A stretch of DNA of 64,000 nucleotides, taken from NCBI GenBank assembly GCA_902826095.1, contig CADEDN010000002.1, positions 124,001 to 188,000 on the forward strand. Reading direction: 5' to 3'. This stretch comes from an uncultured Alphaproteobacteria bacterium. Its GTDB lineage: Bacteria; Pseudomonadota; Alphaproteobacteria; Caulobacterales; Parvularculaceae. The notes beneath the pieces are model-generated. The model saw nothing but the letters and a program-made list of their open reading frames with translations, did no database searches and was not told the DNA's origin. A program made the translations under genes and the position numbers. Below, piece after piece: positions 1-8,709 of the stretch. Position 1 is the first letter of the stretch. Every line of letters starts with the position of its first letter.

Positions 1-2
1 GG

Positions 3-1886
3 GCGGGCTTCCTCATGAAACTTGCGCGCGGGGACAACGAGGCCCACGCGATGGTGCTCTCCGCGCTGGACGCCATGCTTGAGTGCTCACATTTCTCGTC
101 CGGCTACGGCTTCGAGTTCGGAACGCGCAAACGCGATTACGGGTATCATCCGAACACACGCGCTGAGATCAACGACTGGTACAAAACGACATTCGCATTC
201 GCGCAGAACCTCGCGCAGCTCCCTGCTTACCGCGACGAGGTTCGCAAAATGGTGGCCTCGCAGCTCCGCCACCTGGCGCCCGACACCGGGCTGACCGATG
301 AGCTCGTGGCCTTGTCGGACAGCTTTGCCAGTGATGGCGGCTGGCCTGAAGGTTGGGCGGGAGCGCGTGCAGCGGCGCGGGCTGCGAAAAAGGCAAAGCG
401 AAAGGATGACGCCGGAAAATTCGAGGCCCTTGCCAAGCGGCTTGAGCCGAATTCCATTCACCAGCGCATTTCCAGCTACGTCCTGCCGGAGCAATGGGGC
501 GCGCTCGATATTGCGGAGATCGACTTCGAGGATTCCAAGCGCTTCGAGAAAGCGCACAAGCAGGTGGAACTGGTGTGCGCCGGTATCGGCAAGGAACTGG
601 CGGCGGACTTGCGGGCGCTGGCCGATCACCTCCCGATGATGCTTCAATCCAGCTCGATGCGCGTCTCCACGGTGGCCGCCGAAGTTGGCCGCGCCACCAC
701 GGCCCCGCAGGATGCGTGGAATATCATCAAGACTGCGGTGACAACGCCAGATGTCGAATCAAAGGGCTTCGCGTTCCCGGCACATTTCCTTTTGGGTCTT
801 GCGGAGCAGAACAAGGTGCTTGCTGACGCCTATCTAGACGAGGCGCTTGCCTCTCCGGCGTTTCACCCGAGCTTTGTCTACATGCAGTCCGTCGTCGGCG
901 TAGACGCGCGTGGGTGCGACCGGATTGTCGAAGCGAGCAAACTTGAATCTGTGCCGACTCACACATTCGGCACGCTCGGGTACGGGCGGGCTTGCGACGA
1001 TCTTGACGGCGCTTCTTTCAAGCGTGTGGTGCTGGCATTCGCGCCGCGCGAAGGCGGCGTCGCCGTGGCGCTGGATGTCCTTCGCATGAGGCTGCTGCTG
1101 TCTGAGGACAAGAAGAAGCCGCTGGACCCGGATGTTCGCGCGCTCGGACGCGAGCTGGTCGCCATGTCAAGTTTTGAGAAGCGCCGTCAGAACGATGGCC
1201 GGACGCTTGCCGTGATCGCGCGCGCCTGCCTCGTCTCGCCCGCCGATGACGCATTGGCCGAAAAGCTCTGCGCGAAGCTGCTCGACGCGATTGGGCGATG
1301 GAAGGTGAGCCCGTATGATTACAGCGAACTAGTGACGGAGCTGGGCGGGCTCTTCCCGCATGCGGTGCTGAACGTGCTGGTGGAGCGCGGTACGGAAGTG
1401 ACGGAAGGCAGGCGCGGCATGTTCACAAGCTTTCGTGAGCATCGCCCGTGTCCGCTTCGCAAGATCAGCGACGATGTGCTGCTCGATTGGGCGCGCGAGC
1501 GTCCGGAGACGCGGTTTCACCAGTTGGCGCAAGTCATACGCCCGTGGCGCTCGGCCGATAAGAATGTGCAGGAAGGACCGGTGGACGAAGAAACGGGACC
1601 GCTGCGCTGGACGAATGCCGCCCTGCGCGTCCTGCACGAAGCGCCGGAACCGGAGGCGGTCCTGTCCGAGTTTATCGAGCGCTTCCGTCCCTCCGGCTGG
1701 AGCGGGTCTCTGGCCGGGATTCTTGCCAGCCGCCTGCCGCTCATCGAGCGCCTTACCAGCGATCCGAACTCCGTCATCGCGGAGGCCGCGAAGAAAGCCG
1801 TCGTAACTTTCAACGAGCAGATCGAACGCACGCGCGAGAGGGAAGCGCGCGAAGACCGGCAAAGAGACGAGCGGTTTGAGTGGTAG
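3..1886 (+). CDS. Large helical protein of unknown function, 5'-truncated by the window edge
   Basis: The frame is open from the first complete codon, so the gene almost certainly begins upstream; the first internal ATG is at 15. The visible 620-odd residues are rich in Ala, Leu, Arg and Glu and read as successive amphipathic helices, as in HEAT/TPR-like repeat tails. They end in a charged Arg/Glu-rich tail. No catalytic motif is recognisable in this part. Repeat-rich tails like this are found behind ATPase cores in large STAND-type defence proteins, and the gene lies in the accessory part of an ICE next to traG, where cargo is common. A defence role is a guess from architecture and place only. 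Another type of ICE cargo is equally possible. Confidence 0.6.
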   Translation, partial: AGFLMKLARGDNEAHAMVLSALDAMLECSHFSSGYGFEFGTRKRDYGYHPNTRAEINDWYKTTFAFAQNLAQLPAYRDEVRKMVASQLRHLAPDTGLTDELVALSDSFASDGGWPEGWAGARAAARAAKKAKRKDDAGKFEALAKRLEPNSIHQRISSYVLPEQWGALDIAEIDFEDSKRFEKAHKQVELVCAGIGKELAADLRALADHLPMMLQSSSMRVSTVAAEVGRATTAPQDAWNIIKTAVTTPDVESKGFAFPAHFLLGLAEQNKVLADAYLDEALASPAFHPSFVYMQSVVGVDARGCDRIVEASKLESVPTHTFGTLGYGRACDDLDGASFKRVVLAFAPREGGVAVALDVLRMRLLLSEDKKKPLDPDVRALGRELVAMSSFEKRRQNDGRTLAVIARACLVSPADDALAEKLCAKLLDAIGRWKVSPYDYSELVTELGGLFPHAVLNVLVERGTEVTEGRRGMFTSFREHRPCPLRKISDDVLLDWARERPETRFHQLAQVIRPWRSADKNVQEGPVDEETGPLRWTNAALRVLHEAPEPEAVLSEFIERFRPSGWSGSLAGILASRLPLIERLTSDPNSVIAEAAKKAVVTFNEQIERTREREAREDRQRDERFEW

Positions 1887-2120
1887 AGCGAGGTGTGCTG
1901 CTGTCAGGAAGCGTCTTTCTCGGTGCTCGCCTCTCCATGGAATCTCGGATTTATAGAGCATTTAAGTTGCTTTGGTGTTGCCGCCACTCGAGCCCGGCAG
2001 TCTGGTCGCCGATGACAGCTATCGGGATATTCGCGACGTTGGACTCGCCTGAGAAACACAGCGTTGGGTTCTCTCTGCATGATGCCGCGAGCGATGTCGC
2101 GCCCCCGGATCTCCGCAGTT

Positions 2121-2150
2121 AGCCCCAAATCCCCCCAAATAACCCCAAAT
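2121..2150 (+). repeat. Three phased copies of CCCCAAAT
   Basis: The octamer CCCCAAAT occurs three times at an exact 10-base spacing (ends at 2130, 2140 and 2150). This places every copy on the same face of the helix. Such phasing is typical of cooperative binding sites or bent oriT-proximal DNA. The ribbon-helix-helix protein encoded at 4249-4701 is a possible binder, which is inference. Confidence 0.6.
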
Positions 2151-2189
2151 TTCCGCCAGTGACTTCGCCGCGGCGGTGAGCCGATCATC

Positions 2190-2226
2190 GACTTTGGAAA
2201 GAGCGATTTTTCGCGAGACCAAAGTC
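2190..2226. promoter_or_regulatory. Inverted repeat ahead of traG
   Basis: GACTTTGG (2190-2197) and CCAAAGTC (2219-2226) are perfect complements separated by 21 bases, and the second arm ends 4 bases before the traG ATG at 2231. No strong Shine-Dalgarno sequence lies outside the arm. A hairpin here could control traG translation or act as an operator. Confidence 0.5.
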
Positions 2227-2230
2227 GAAC

Positions 2231-4252
2231 ATGACCCCGACCAAGATCCTCATCGGCCAGGCCTTCATCGTGATGCTGATCATCCTCGGCGCGATGCAAG
2301 CGGCGACCCAATATGTCGCCGGCGCATTCGGGTTCGACCCGGCGCTGGGCGCGCCGTTCTCACACATCGGCGAGACGCCGATCTATTATCCGTGGCGACT
2401 TTTCGAGTGGTGGTACGCCTATGAGGCGTATGCGCCGGATATTTTCATGCAGGGCGGGGCGATCGCGGCCGCCGGCGGCATGGTCGGCGCCGTCGCGGCG
2501 ATCGTGGGCTCGTTGTGGCGTGCGCGGCAGCAACGGAACGTCACGACTTACGGTTCTGCGCGCTGGGCGCGGCGCCGCGACATCGATCGAGCCGGGCTCT
2601 TCGATTCCGACGGCGTCTTTCTCGGGCGCTGGCGCGGGAATTATCTCCGTCATGCGGGACCGGAACATGTGATGGCCTTTGCGCCGACGCGGAGCGGGAA
2701 GGGCGTCGGGCTTGTCGTGCCGACGCTCCTCTCCTGGACCGGCAGCGCCGTCATTCACGACATCAAGGGCGAGAACTGGACGCTGACCTCCGGCTGGCGA
2801 TCGAAGTTTTCGCATTGCTTGCTGTTCGATCCGACCAATGCGGGCTCGGCGCGCTACAATCCGCTGCTGGAAGTGCGCAAAGGATCCGGCGAAGTTCGCG
2901 ACGTCCAGAATATCGCCGATATCCTCGTTGATCCTGAAGGCTCATTGGAACGCCGCTCCCATTGGGAGAAGACCGGCCACGCGCTCCTCGTCGGCGTCAT
3001 CCTCCATGTCCTTTACGCCGAAGAGGAAAAAACCCTCGCGCGCGTTGCGTCTTTCCTGTCGGACCCGAGCCGGACTTTCGAGAAGACGCTTGGCCTCATG
3101 AAGGCGACCAATCATTTGGGGACGAAGCGCGCGCCGAAAGTGCACCCCGTGGTCGCCCAAGTCGCGCGCGAGCTACTCAATAAATCCGAGAATGAGCGCT
3201 CCGGCGTCCTCTCGACCGCGATGAGCTATTTGAGCCTTTATCGCGATCCGACCATCGCGGCGGTGACGAGCGACTGTGATTGGCGCATCGCTGATCTGAT
3301 CGAGGCGGAGCACCCGGTCTCGCTCTATCTCGTCGTGCCGCCGTCAGACATCTCGCGGACGAAGCCGCTCATCCGTCTCGTGCTGAACCAGATCGGCCGG
3401 CGGCTGACGGAAGAGCTGGAGAGCGTCGCGTCGGCAAAGCGCCACCGGCTCCTCATGATGCTCGATGAGTTCCCGGCGCTCGGGCGGCTTGATTTCTTCG
3501 AGTCGGCGCTCGCCTTCATGGCCGGCTATGGGGTGAGGGCGTATCTTATCGCCCAGTCCTTGAACCAGATCGAAAAGGCCTATGGGCCGAACAATTCGAT
3601 CCTCGATAATTGCCATGTGCGCGTCGCCTTCGCCGCGAATGACGAACGGACGGCGAAGCGGATTTCCGACGCGCTCGGCACGGCGACGGAGCTCCGCGCG
3701 CAGAAGAATTACGCCGGCCATCGCCTCGCGCCCTGGCTCGCCCATGTCATGGTCTCACGGCAGGAGACGGCGCGTCCGCTCCTGACTCCCGGCGAGGTGA
3801 TGCAGCTCCCGGCGGATGAGGCGATCGTCATGGTCGCGGGGCTTCCGCCGATCCGCGCCAGGAAGCTTCAATATTACAACGATCGGAATTTCGCCTGTCG
3901 GCGGCTTCCGCCAGTCAACATCGAAGCGCTTACCGGCTTCTATCCCGACGCGCCAACGCCGCGCGCCAATGACTGGACGGGCGTTACCGCCAAATTCGAT
4001 CCGCTGCTGGCGATCGAGGACGAGGAAGTCGCGGAATTGCCCGCCGCCGATGACGAGAGCGGTCTGCAGCAAACGCCGGAACTGGACCCGAAACCTCAAG
4101 CGCGCGGCGTCACCGCCGACGCCGATCCTGACATCCCCGATGAGAGCGACGGCCTCGCCGAAGCGAGGAAGCTCGAGCGCCTTCAATTGGAGCGCGCGCG
4201 CCGCGCCGCGCTCGATCGCGGCGACGGCATGCTGAACGGGGTTTACCCATGA
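2231..4252 (+). CDS. traG: Type IV coupling protein TraG/VirD4 family
   Basis: This is the hexameric inner-membrane ATPase that brings the relaxase-DNA complex to the mating channel. The 673-residue protein has two N-terminal membrane segments (about 8-30 and 74-96). A Walker A motif APTRSGKG lies at residues 151-158, and a Walker B region MMLDEFPALGRLDFFE follows in the second half. The first part after the P-loop contains the IHDIKGENW stretch typical of VirD4-like proteins. The C-terminal 100 residues are acidic and low-complexity, as often in TraG. Its stop overlaps the copG start by four bases (ATGA), so the two are translationally coupled. Its length is normal for the family. Confidence 0.95.
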   Translation: MTPTKILIGQAFIVMLIILGAMQAATQYVAGAFGFDPALGAPFSHIGETPIYYPWRLFEWWYAYEAYAPDIFMQGGAIAAAGGMVGAVAAIVGSLWRARQQRNVTTYGSARWARRRDIDRAGLFDSDGVFLGRWRGNYLRHAGPEHVMAFAPTRSGKGVGLVVPTLLSWTGSAVIHDIKGENWTLTSGWRSKFSHCLLFDPTNAGSARYNPLLEVRKGSGEVRDVQNIADILVDPEGSLERRSHWEKTGHALLVGVILHVLYAEEEKTLARVASFLSDPSRTFEKTLGLMKATNHLGTKRAPKVHPVVAQVARELLNKSENERSGVLSTAMSYLSLYRDPTIAAVTSDCDWRIADLIEAEHPVSLYLVVPPSDISRTKPLIRLVLNQIGRRLTEELESVASAKRHRLLMMLDEFPALGRLDFFESALAFMAGYGVRAYLIAQSLNQIEKAYGPNNSILDNCHVRVAFAANDERTAKRISDALGTATELRAQKNYAGHRLAPWLAHVMVSRQETARPLLTPGEVMQLPADEAIVMVAGLPPIRARKLQYYNDRNFACRRLPPVNIEALTGFYPDAPTPRANDWTGVTAKFDPLLAIEDEEVAELPAADDESGLQQTPELDPKPQARGVTADADPDIPDESDGLAEARKLERLQLERARRAALDRGDGMLNGVYP

Positions 4253-4701
4253 GCACAAGGAAGCGCCGCGTCTCGATCTATCTGAGCCCCGAGGCGGAGC
4301 GTCTTTTGACGCGCGCCGTCGAGGATCGCGGCGCCAGCATGAGCGGCGTCGTCGAGGCGGCGATCACGACGCTCCTCGGCGACAAGACGAGGAACTCCGA
4401 ACTCGCGTTGCTCGGCGAGCGGGTCACCAAGCTCGCGCGCGCCGCCGAGCGCATCGCCGATGAGACGACGGCGCAGACCGAAACGCTCGCGCTCTATATC
4501 CTCTATTATCTCTGCATCACGCCGCCGCTGCCGGACGCTTCGCGCGAGGCCGCCGAAGCTTCGGGCAGGAAGCGCTTCGACCGCTTCATCGGCCAGGTGA
4601 GCGAGCGCCTCCTCGGCAAGGAGAGCTACACCGACGAGGTGCTCGCCCGCATCGATCTTGTCCGCGCGAGTGCTGCGCCGAAACTCGGGGTCGCGTCATG
4701 A
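4249..4701 (+). CDS. Ribbon-helix-helix (CopG-type) protein of the ICE
   Basis: Residues 6-45 (RRVSIYLSPEAERLLTRAVE and following) have the beta-strand plus two-helix pattern of a CopG/MetJ-like DNA-binding domain. The remaining 100 residues are helical with a short hydrophobic stretch near 80-95. A gene of this kind sits between traG and trbB in many alphaproteobacterial Trb ICEs. It overlaps both neighbours by four bases, so it is made together with them. Possible roles are repression of the tra/trb promoter or help at oriT; neither can be settled from sequence. Confidence 0.85.
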   Translation: MSTRKRRVSIYLSPEAERLLTRAVEDRGASMSGVVEAAITTLLGDKTRNSELALLGERVTKLARAAERIADETTAQTETLALYILYYLCITPPLPDASREAAEASGRKRFDRFIGQVSERLLGKESYTDEVLARIDLVRASAAPKLGVAS

Positions 4702-5693
4702 CGGGCGCGGGATCAACCCATGCGACCGCGATCCGGCGCGCCGCCATGCTGAAAACGGCCTTCGGGCCCGTGATCGGCGCGGCGCTGGAAGACGAAAGCG
4801 TCTCCGAGATCATGGCCAATCCCGATGGCGCGCTCTTCATCGAGCGGCTCGGGGTCGGGCGCGAGCGGCAAGACGCGATCATGCCGGCTTGCGACGTTGA
4901 GCGGATCATCCGCCTCATCGCGAGCCATATCGGCGCGCCTTGCGACCGCGAGCATCCGATCGTTTCGGCTGAACTCCCTAGAACGGGCGAGCGCTTTGAG
5001 GGCGTCATGCCGCCGGTCTCGCTCGCGCCGACGTTTTCGATCCGGAAGCCCGCAAGGCGCGCGATGAGTATCGCCGACTGGGTCGCGGCGGAGGCGATGA
5101 CGCGCGGGCAGGCGCTAATCCTGCAATCGGCTTTGGCGCGCCGCGAGAACATTTTGATCTCCGGCGGCACGTCGACGGGCAAGACGACGCTCGCGAATTC
5201 CCTGCTCGCCGAAATCGGAAGGGAAGCCGAGCGCATCCTCATCCTCGAGGACACGCGCGAGCTTTATTGCAGCGCTGAAGATGTCGTCGCCTTGCGGACC
5301 GCGCCCGGCATCGGGCTCGAGACGCTCGTCCGGTCGACCATGCGCTTGCGCCCCGACCGCATCATCATCGGCGAGGTGAGGGGCGGCGAGGCGCTCGATC
5401 TTTTGAAGGCCTGGAACACCGGCCATCCGGGCGGGATCGCGACTGTTCATGCGAACTCGGCCGAGGCGGCGCTTTCACGGCTCGAACAACTGACGGCGGA
5501 GCGCGCGCATGAAATCCCCCGCGCCCTCATCGGCGAGGCGGTCAATCTCATCATCCATATCGGCCGGCGCGGGGACCATCGGCGCGTCGAGCACATTCTC
5601 CGCGTCAAGGGCCATGACCCCCTCCATGGCTATGTCCTGGCGCCGGCCGATCCCCAGCAATTCTCAATCGTCAGCGAAGGAGCGACTTTATGA
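4698..5693 (+). CDS. trbB: Conjugal transfer ATPase TrbB (VirB11 family)
   Basis: TrbB is the cytoplasmic hexameric secretion ATPase of the Trb mating-pair system. The 331-residue protein has an N-terminal domain and then a RecA-like domain with Walker A GGTSTGKTT at about residues 156-164. An Asp-box region LILEDTREL follows, then a second acidic motif RIIIGEVRGGEALDLL and the His box GGIATVHANS, all in the usual VirB11 order. It overlaps copG by four bases upstream and trbC by four bases downstream. Length and motif set are normal. Confidence 0.95.
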   Translation: MTGAGSTHATAIRRAAMLKTAFGPVIGAALEDESVSEIMANPDGALFIERLGVGRERQDAIMPACDVERIIRLIASHIGAPCDREHPIVSAELPRTGERFEGVMPPVSLAPTFSIRKPARRAMSIADWVAAEAMTRGQALILQSALARRENILISGGTSTGKTTLANSLLAEIGREAERILILEDTRELYCSAEDVVALRTAPGIGLETLVRSTMRLRPDRIIIGEVRGGEALDLLKAWNTGHPGGIATVHANSAEAALSRLEQLTAERAHEIPRALIGEAVNLIIHIGRRGDHRRVEHILRVKGHDPLHGYVLAPADPQQFSIVSEGATL

Positions 5694-6010
5694 CTGCAAC
5701 AAGATGTTCAATCCGGCTTGGCTCAGCGCTCGTCGCCGCCAGTCTCGCGCTTGTGGCGGAGGCGCACGCCGCCGGGTCCGGCATGCCCTGGGAAGCGCCG
5801 CTCGCGTCGATCCTCGCCTCGATCGAGGGACCGGTCGCGCGCATCGTCGCCGTCATCATTATCATCATCACCGGATTGTCGCTCGCCTTTGGCGACACGT
5901 CAGGCGGCTTCCGGCGTCTCATCCAGATCGTCTTCGGGCTTTCGATCGCCTTCGCGGCGACGAGCTTCTTTCTCGCCTTCTTCTCCTTCGGCGGCGGCGC
6001 GCTGATCTGA
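5690..6010 (+). CDS. trbC: Conjugal transfer pilin TrbC
   Basis: TrbC is the pilus subunit, related to VirB2. The 106-residue precursor has a signal peptide ending near AHA (about residue 28) and then two long hydrophobic helices (about 45-65 and 76-100) joined by a short basic loop, the standard VirB2/TrbC layout. The start overlaps the trbB stop (ATGA). In RP4 the mature pilin is cyclised by a TraF peptidase. No traF is in the window, so it should be elsewhere in the element if processing is the same. Confidence 0.9.
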   Translation: MTATRCSIRLGSALVAASLALVAEAHAAGSGMPWEAPLASILASIEGPVARIVAVIIIIITGLSLAFGDTSGGFRRLIQIVFGLSIAFAATSFFLAFFSFGGGALI

Positions 6011-6022
6011 AGGAGAAATGAG

Positions 6023-6277
6023 ATGCTGGAAGGATATTCCGTACCCGTTCATCGAAGCCTCACCGAACCCATGATGATGGCCGGCGCGCCAAGGGGCGTC
6101 GCGATTTTGAACGGCACCATCGCCGCGGCGGTCGGCCTCGGGCTGCAGATGTGGGTCGCGGGGATCCTTCTCTGGATCATCGGCCAGGCGGCCGCGGTCT
6201 ACGCCGCGAAAAAAGACCCCGCCTTCATCGAGGTCGGCCTGCGGCATTTGAAGCACAAAGGCTATCTCTCATGCTGA
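6023..6277 (+). CDS. trbD: Conjugal transfer protein TrbD (VirB3 family)
   Basis: This is an 84-residue inner-membrane protein of the secretion core. The first 20 residues include the VHRSLTEP motif found in TrbD proteins, followed by two membrane segments (about 24-42 and 44-62). A GGAGAAATG leader gives a good ribosome site (AAGGAGAA at 6010-6017). The stop overlaps the trbE start by seven bases. In other systems VirB3 is a partner of VirB4, here TrbE. Confidence 0.9.
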   Translation: MLEGYSVPVHRSLTEPMMMAGAPRGVAILNGTIAAAVGLGLQMWVAGILLWIIGQAAAVYAAKKDPAFIEVGLRHLKHKGYLSC

Positions 6278-8709
6278 ATCTCAAGGAATACCAGACGCGC
6301 CCGAAACGCCTCGCCGATTATTTGCCGTGGGCGATGCTGGCGGCGCCCGGCATCGTCCTCAACAAGGACGGGAGCTTCCAGCGGACGATCCGCTATCGCG
6401 GGCCGGATCTGGAGAACGCGAGCGAGGCCGAGCTTCTCTCCTTCACGGCGCGCGTCAACAATGTCCTGAAACGCTTCGCCTCCGGCTGGGCGCTGTTCTT
6501 TGAAGCGGCGCGCAATCCGGCGAATGACTATCCTTCATCCGAGTATGCGGATCCCGTCGCCTGGCTCGTCGATGAGGAACGGCGCGCCGCGTTCGAAACG
6601 GGCGGCGCGCATTTCGAGAGCGCCTGTTACCTGACCTTCGCCTGGGCGCCGCCGAGCGATCGGACCCGGAAAGGCGAGGCGGTGTTCCTGACCCGCGACG
6701 GCGGCGAGAAAGCCGCGTCGGCGCACGAGCATCTCGCGCACTTCACCCGCGAGACCGATCGCGCCATCGATCTTCTCTCCATGCTCCTGCCGGAATGCGA
6801 GAGGCTCGATGATTCCGGGACGCTCACCTATTTGCATGGTTCGATCTCGACCAAGCGCCATGAAGTCGCGGCGCCGGAAACGCCGATCTTTCTCGACGCG
6901 CTCCTCGCCGATTGCGGGCTCACCGGCGGCCTCGAGCCGATGCTGGGCGATGACCATCTCCGCGTCGTCTCGGTGCTCGGCTTTCCGCCGGCGTCAGAGC
7001 CCGGCTTTCTGGACGCGCTCAATCGCCTGGGGTTCGCCTATCGCTGGACGACGCGGTTCATCGCCCTCGACAAGGCGGCGGCTGCCAGAGAGATCACGAA
7101 ATACCGCCGGCAGTGGTTCGCCAAGCGCAAATCGATCGCGGCGATCGTCAAGGAGACGCTCTTCAATGAAGAAAGCGTCCTTCTCGACGCCGACGCCGAC
7201 AACAAGGCGGCGGATGCTGACGCCGCGCTGCAGGAGCTAGGGCAAGATGACGTCGCCTTCGGCTATCTGACTTGCGCCGTTGTTGTTTCAGATGGTGACG
7301 CCTCTCTCGCTGACGACAAAGCGAAAGAGATCGAGCGCGTCCTCAATGGCCGCGGCTTTGTCGCCATTCGCGAAAGCGTCAACGCCGTCGACGCCTTTCT
7401 CGGGTCCGTGCCCGGCCATCTCTACGCCAATATCCGGGCGCCGCTCGTCCATACGCTCAATCTCGCGCATCTCGCGCCCCTGTCCGCTGTCTGGGCCGGC
7501 GAGGCGTGGAATGATCATCTGAACGCGCCGCCGCTTATTCAGGCGACGACGCATGAGACGACGCCGTTCCGGCTTTCAACCCATATCGGCGATGTCGGCC
7601 ATGCGATGATCGTCGGACCCACGGGCGCCGGAAAATCCGTGCTCCTCGCTTTGATGGCGCTGCAGTTCCGTCGCTATGAGAAGTCCCAAATCTTTGCGTT
7701 CGACAAGGGACGCTCGATGCGCGCCGCGATCCTGTCGCTCGGCGGCGCGTTCCATGATTTGGGACACGACGCGACGCTCGCCTTCCAGCCTTTGCGCGAT
7801 ATCGATGGCGAGGCCGGCAGGGCGCGGGCGCAACACTGGCTTCTTGGCATTCTTGCACAAGAGGGCGTCGCGCTCGATCCGGCGATCCGGGACGCGATCT
7901 GGTCGGCGCTCGGCAATTTGAGCCAAGCGCCCGCGAAGGAACGCACGCTCACCGGCCTCACGCTCCTCCTGCAGCGCGCCGATCTCCGCGACGCCCTGAA
8001 GCCCTTCACCATCGACGGCGCCCATGGCGGCCTCTTCGACGCCGAGGAGGAGACGCTGCAGCTCTCCGAAATCATCGGCTTTGAGATGGAGTCGTTGATG
8101 CGCCGGCCGTCAGCGGTCGCGCCGGCGCTTGTCCACCTCTTCGACCGGCTCGACGCGCGGTTCGACGGACGCCCGACGCTTCTTCTTATCGACGAGGCCT
8201 GGGTATTTTTGGATCATCCGCTCTTCGCCGAGCGCCTGCGCGACTGGCTCAAAACCTTGCGCAAGAAGAACGTCTCGGTCGTCTTCGCGACGCAGTCTTT
8301 GAGCGATATTCAAAACTCGTCGATCGCGCCTTCGATCATCGAGAGCTGTCCGTCGCGCATCTTCCTCGCCAATGCGCGAGCGCGGGAAGCGGGCATCCGC
8401 TCCGCCTATGAAGGCTTCGGGCTCAATGATCGCCAGATCGAGCTGATCGCGACGGCGACGCCGAAACGTCATTATTATTACCAGTCTTCGATCGGCAATC
8501 GCCTCTTCGAACTCGGGCTCGGCCCCGTCGCGCTCGCCCTTTGCGGCGCGTCGGATCCCGAAACGCAAAAGCTCATCGACAAAATCATCGCCGGAACGCC
8601 TGAGCGATTCGCCGCCGAATTCCTGCGCGCCAAGGGCCTCGCCTGGGCCGCCGATCTCATCGCCGAAAACCAAATCACTGAAAGGAGCTACTCATGCGCC
8701 GCCGAATGA
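6271..8709 (+). CDS. trbE: Conjugal transfer ATPase TrbE (VirB4 family)
   Basis: TrbE is the largest ATPase of the mating channel and drives pilus assembly and export. From the ATG at 6271 it is 812 residues. This start fits the family because MLNLKEYQTRPKRLADYLPW is a typical TrbE N-terminus. The open frame extends further upstream, but only across trbD in another frame. The N-terminal half is the CagE/TrbE/VirB domain. Walker A (GPTGAGKS) lies near residue 450 and Walker B (LLLIDEAWVFLDHP) near residue 640, followed by the VFATQSLSDI motif. It overlaps trbD by 7 and trbJ by 16 bases. Confidence 0.95.
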   Translation: MLNLKEYQTRPKRLADYLPWAMLAAPGIVLNKDGSFQRTIRYRGPDLENASEAELLSFTARVNNVLKRFASGWALFFEAARNPANDYPSSEYADPVAWLVDEERRAAFETGGAHFESACYLTFAWAPPSDRTRKGEAVFLTRDGGEKAASAHEHLAHFTRETDRAIDLLSMLLPECERLDDSGTLTYLHGSISTKRHEVAAPETPIFLDALLADCGLTGGLEPMLGDDHLRVVSVLGFPPASEPGFLDALNRLGFAYRWTTRFIALDKAAAAREITKYRRQWFAKRKSIAAIVKETLFNEESVLLDADADNKAADADAALQELGQDDVAFGYLTCAVVVSDGDASLADDKAKEIERVLNGRGFVAIRESVNAVDAFLGSVPGHLYANIRAPLVHTLNLAHLAPLSAVWAGEAWNDHLNAPPLIQATTHETTPFRLSTHIGDVGHAMIVGPTGAGKSVLLALMALQFRRYEKSQIFAFDKGRSMRAAILSLGGAFHDLGHDATLAFQPLRDIDGEAGRARAQHWLLGILAQEGVALDPAIRDAIWSALGNLSQAPAKERTLTGLTLLLQRADLRDALKPFTIDGAHGGLFDAEEETLQLSEIIGFEMESLMRRPSAVAPALVHLFDRLDARFDGRPTLLLIDEAWVFLDHPLFAERLRDWLKTLRKKNVSVVFATQSLSDIQNSSIAPSIIESCPSRIFLANARAREAGIRSAYEGFGLNDRQIELIATATPKRHYYYQSSIGNRLFELGLGPVALALCGASDPETQKLIDKIIAGTPERFAAEFLRAKGLAWAADLIAENQITERSYSCAAE

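Larger units (their letters stand above)
1887..2230. other. Intergenic region upstream of traG with repeats
   Basis: These 344 bases separate the cargo gene from traG and hold no convincing gene. They contain an A+T-richer stretch near 1935-1985, a threefold phased repeat at 2121-2150 and an inverted repeat at 2190-2226 just ahead of the traG start codon. This is the only sizeable non-coding gap in the conjugation part seen here. It is therefore the best place in the window for the tra/trb promoter and its regulation, and possibly for an oriT. Confidence 0.5.

Noticed and set aside
2121-2150. CRISPR-like array
   Set aside because: The repeats are 8 bases with two-base gaps; too short and without spacers. 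No cas genes are present.
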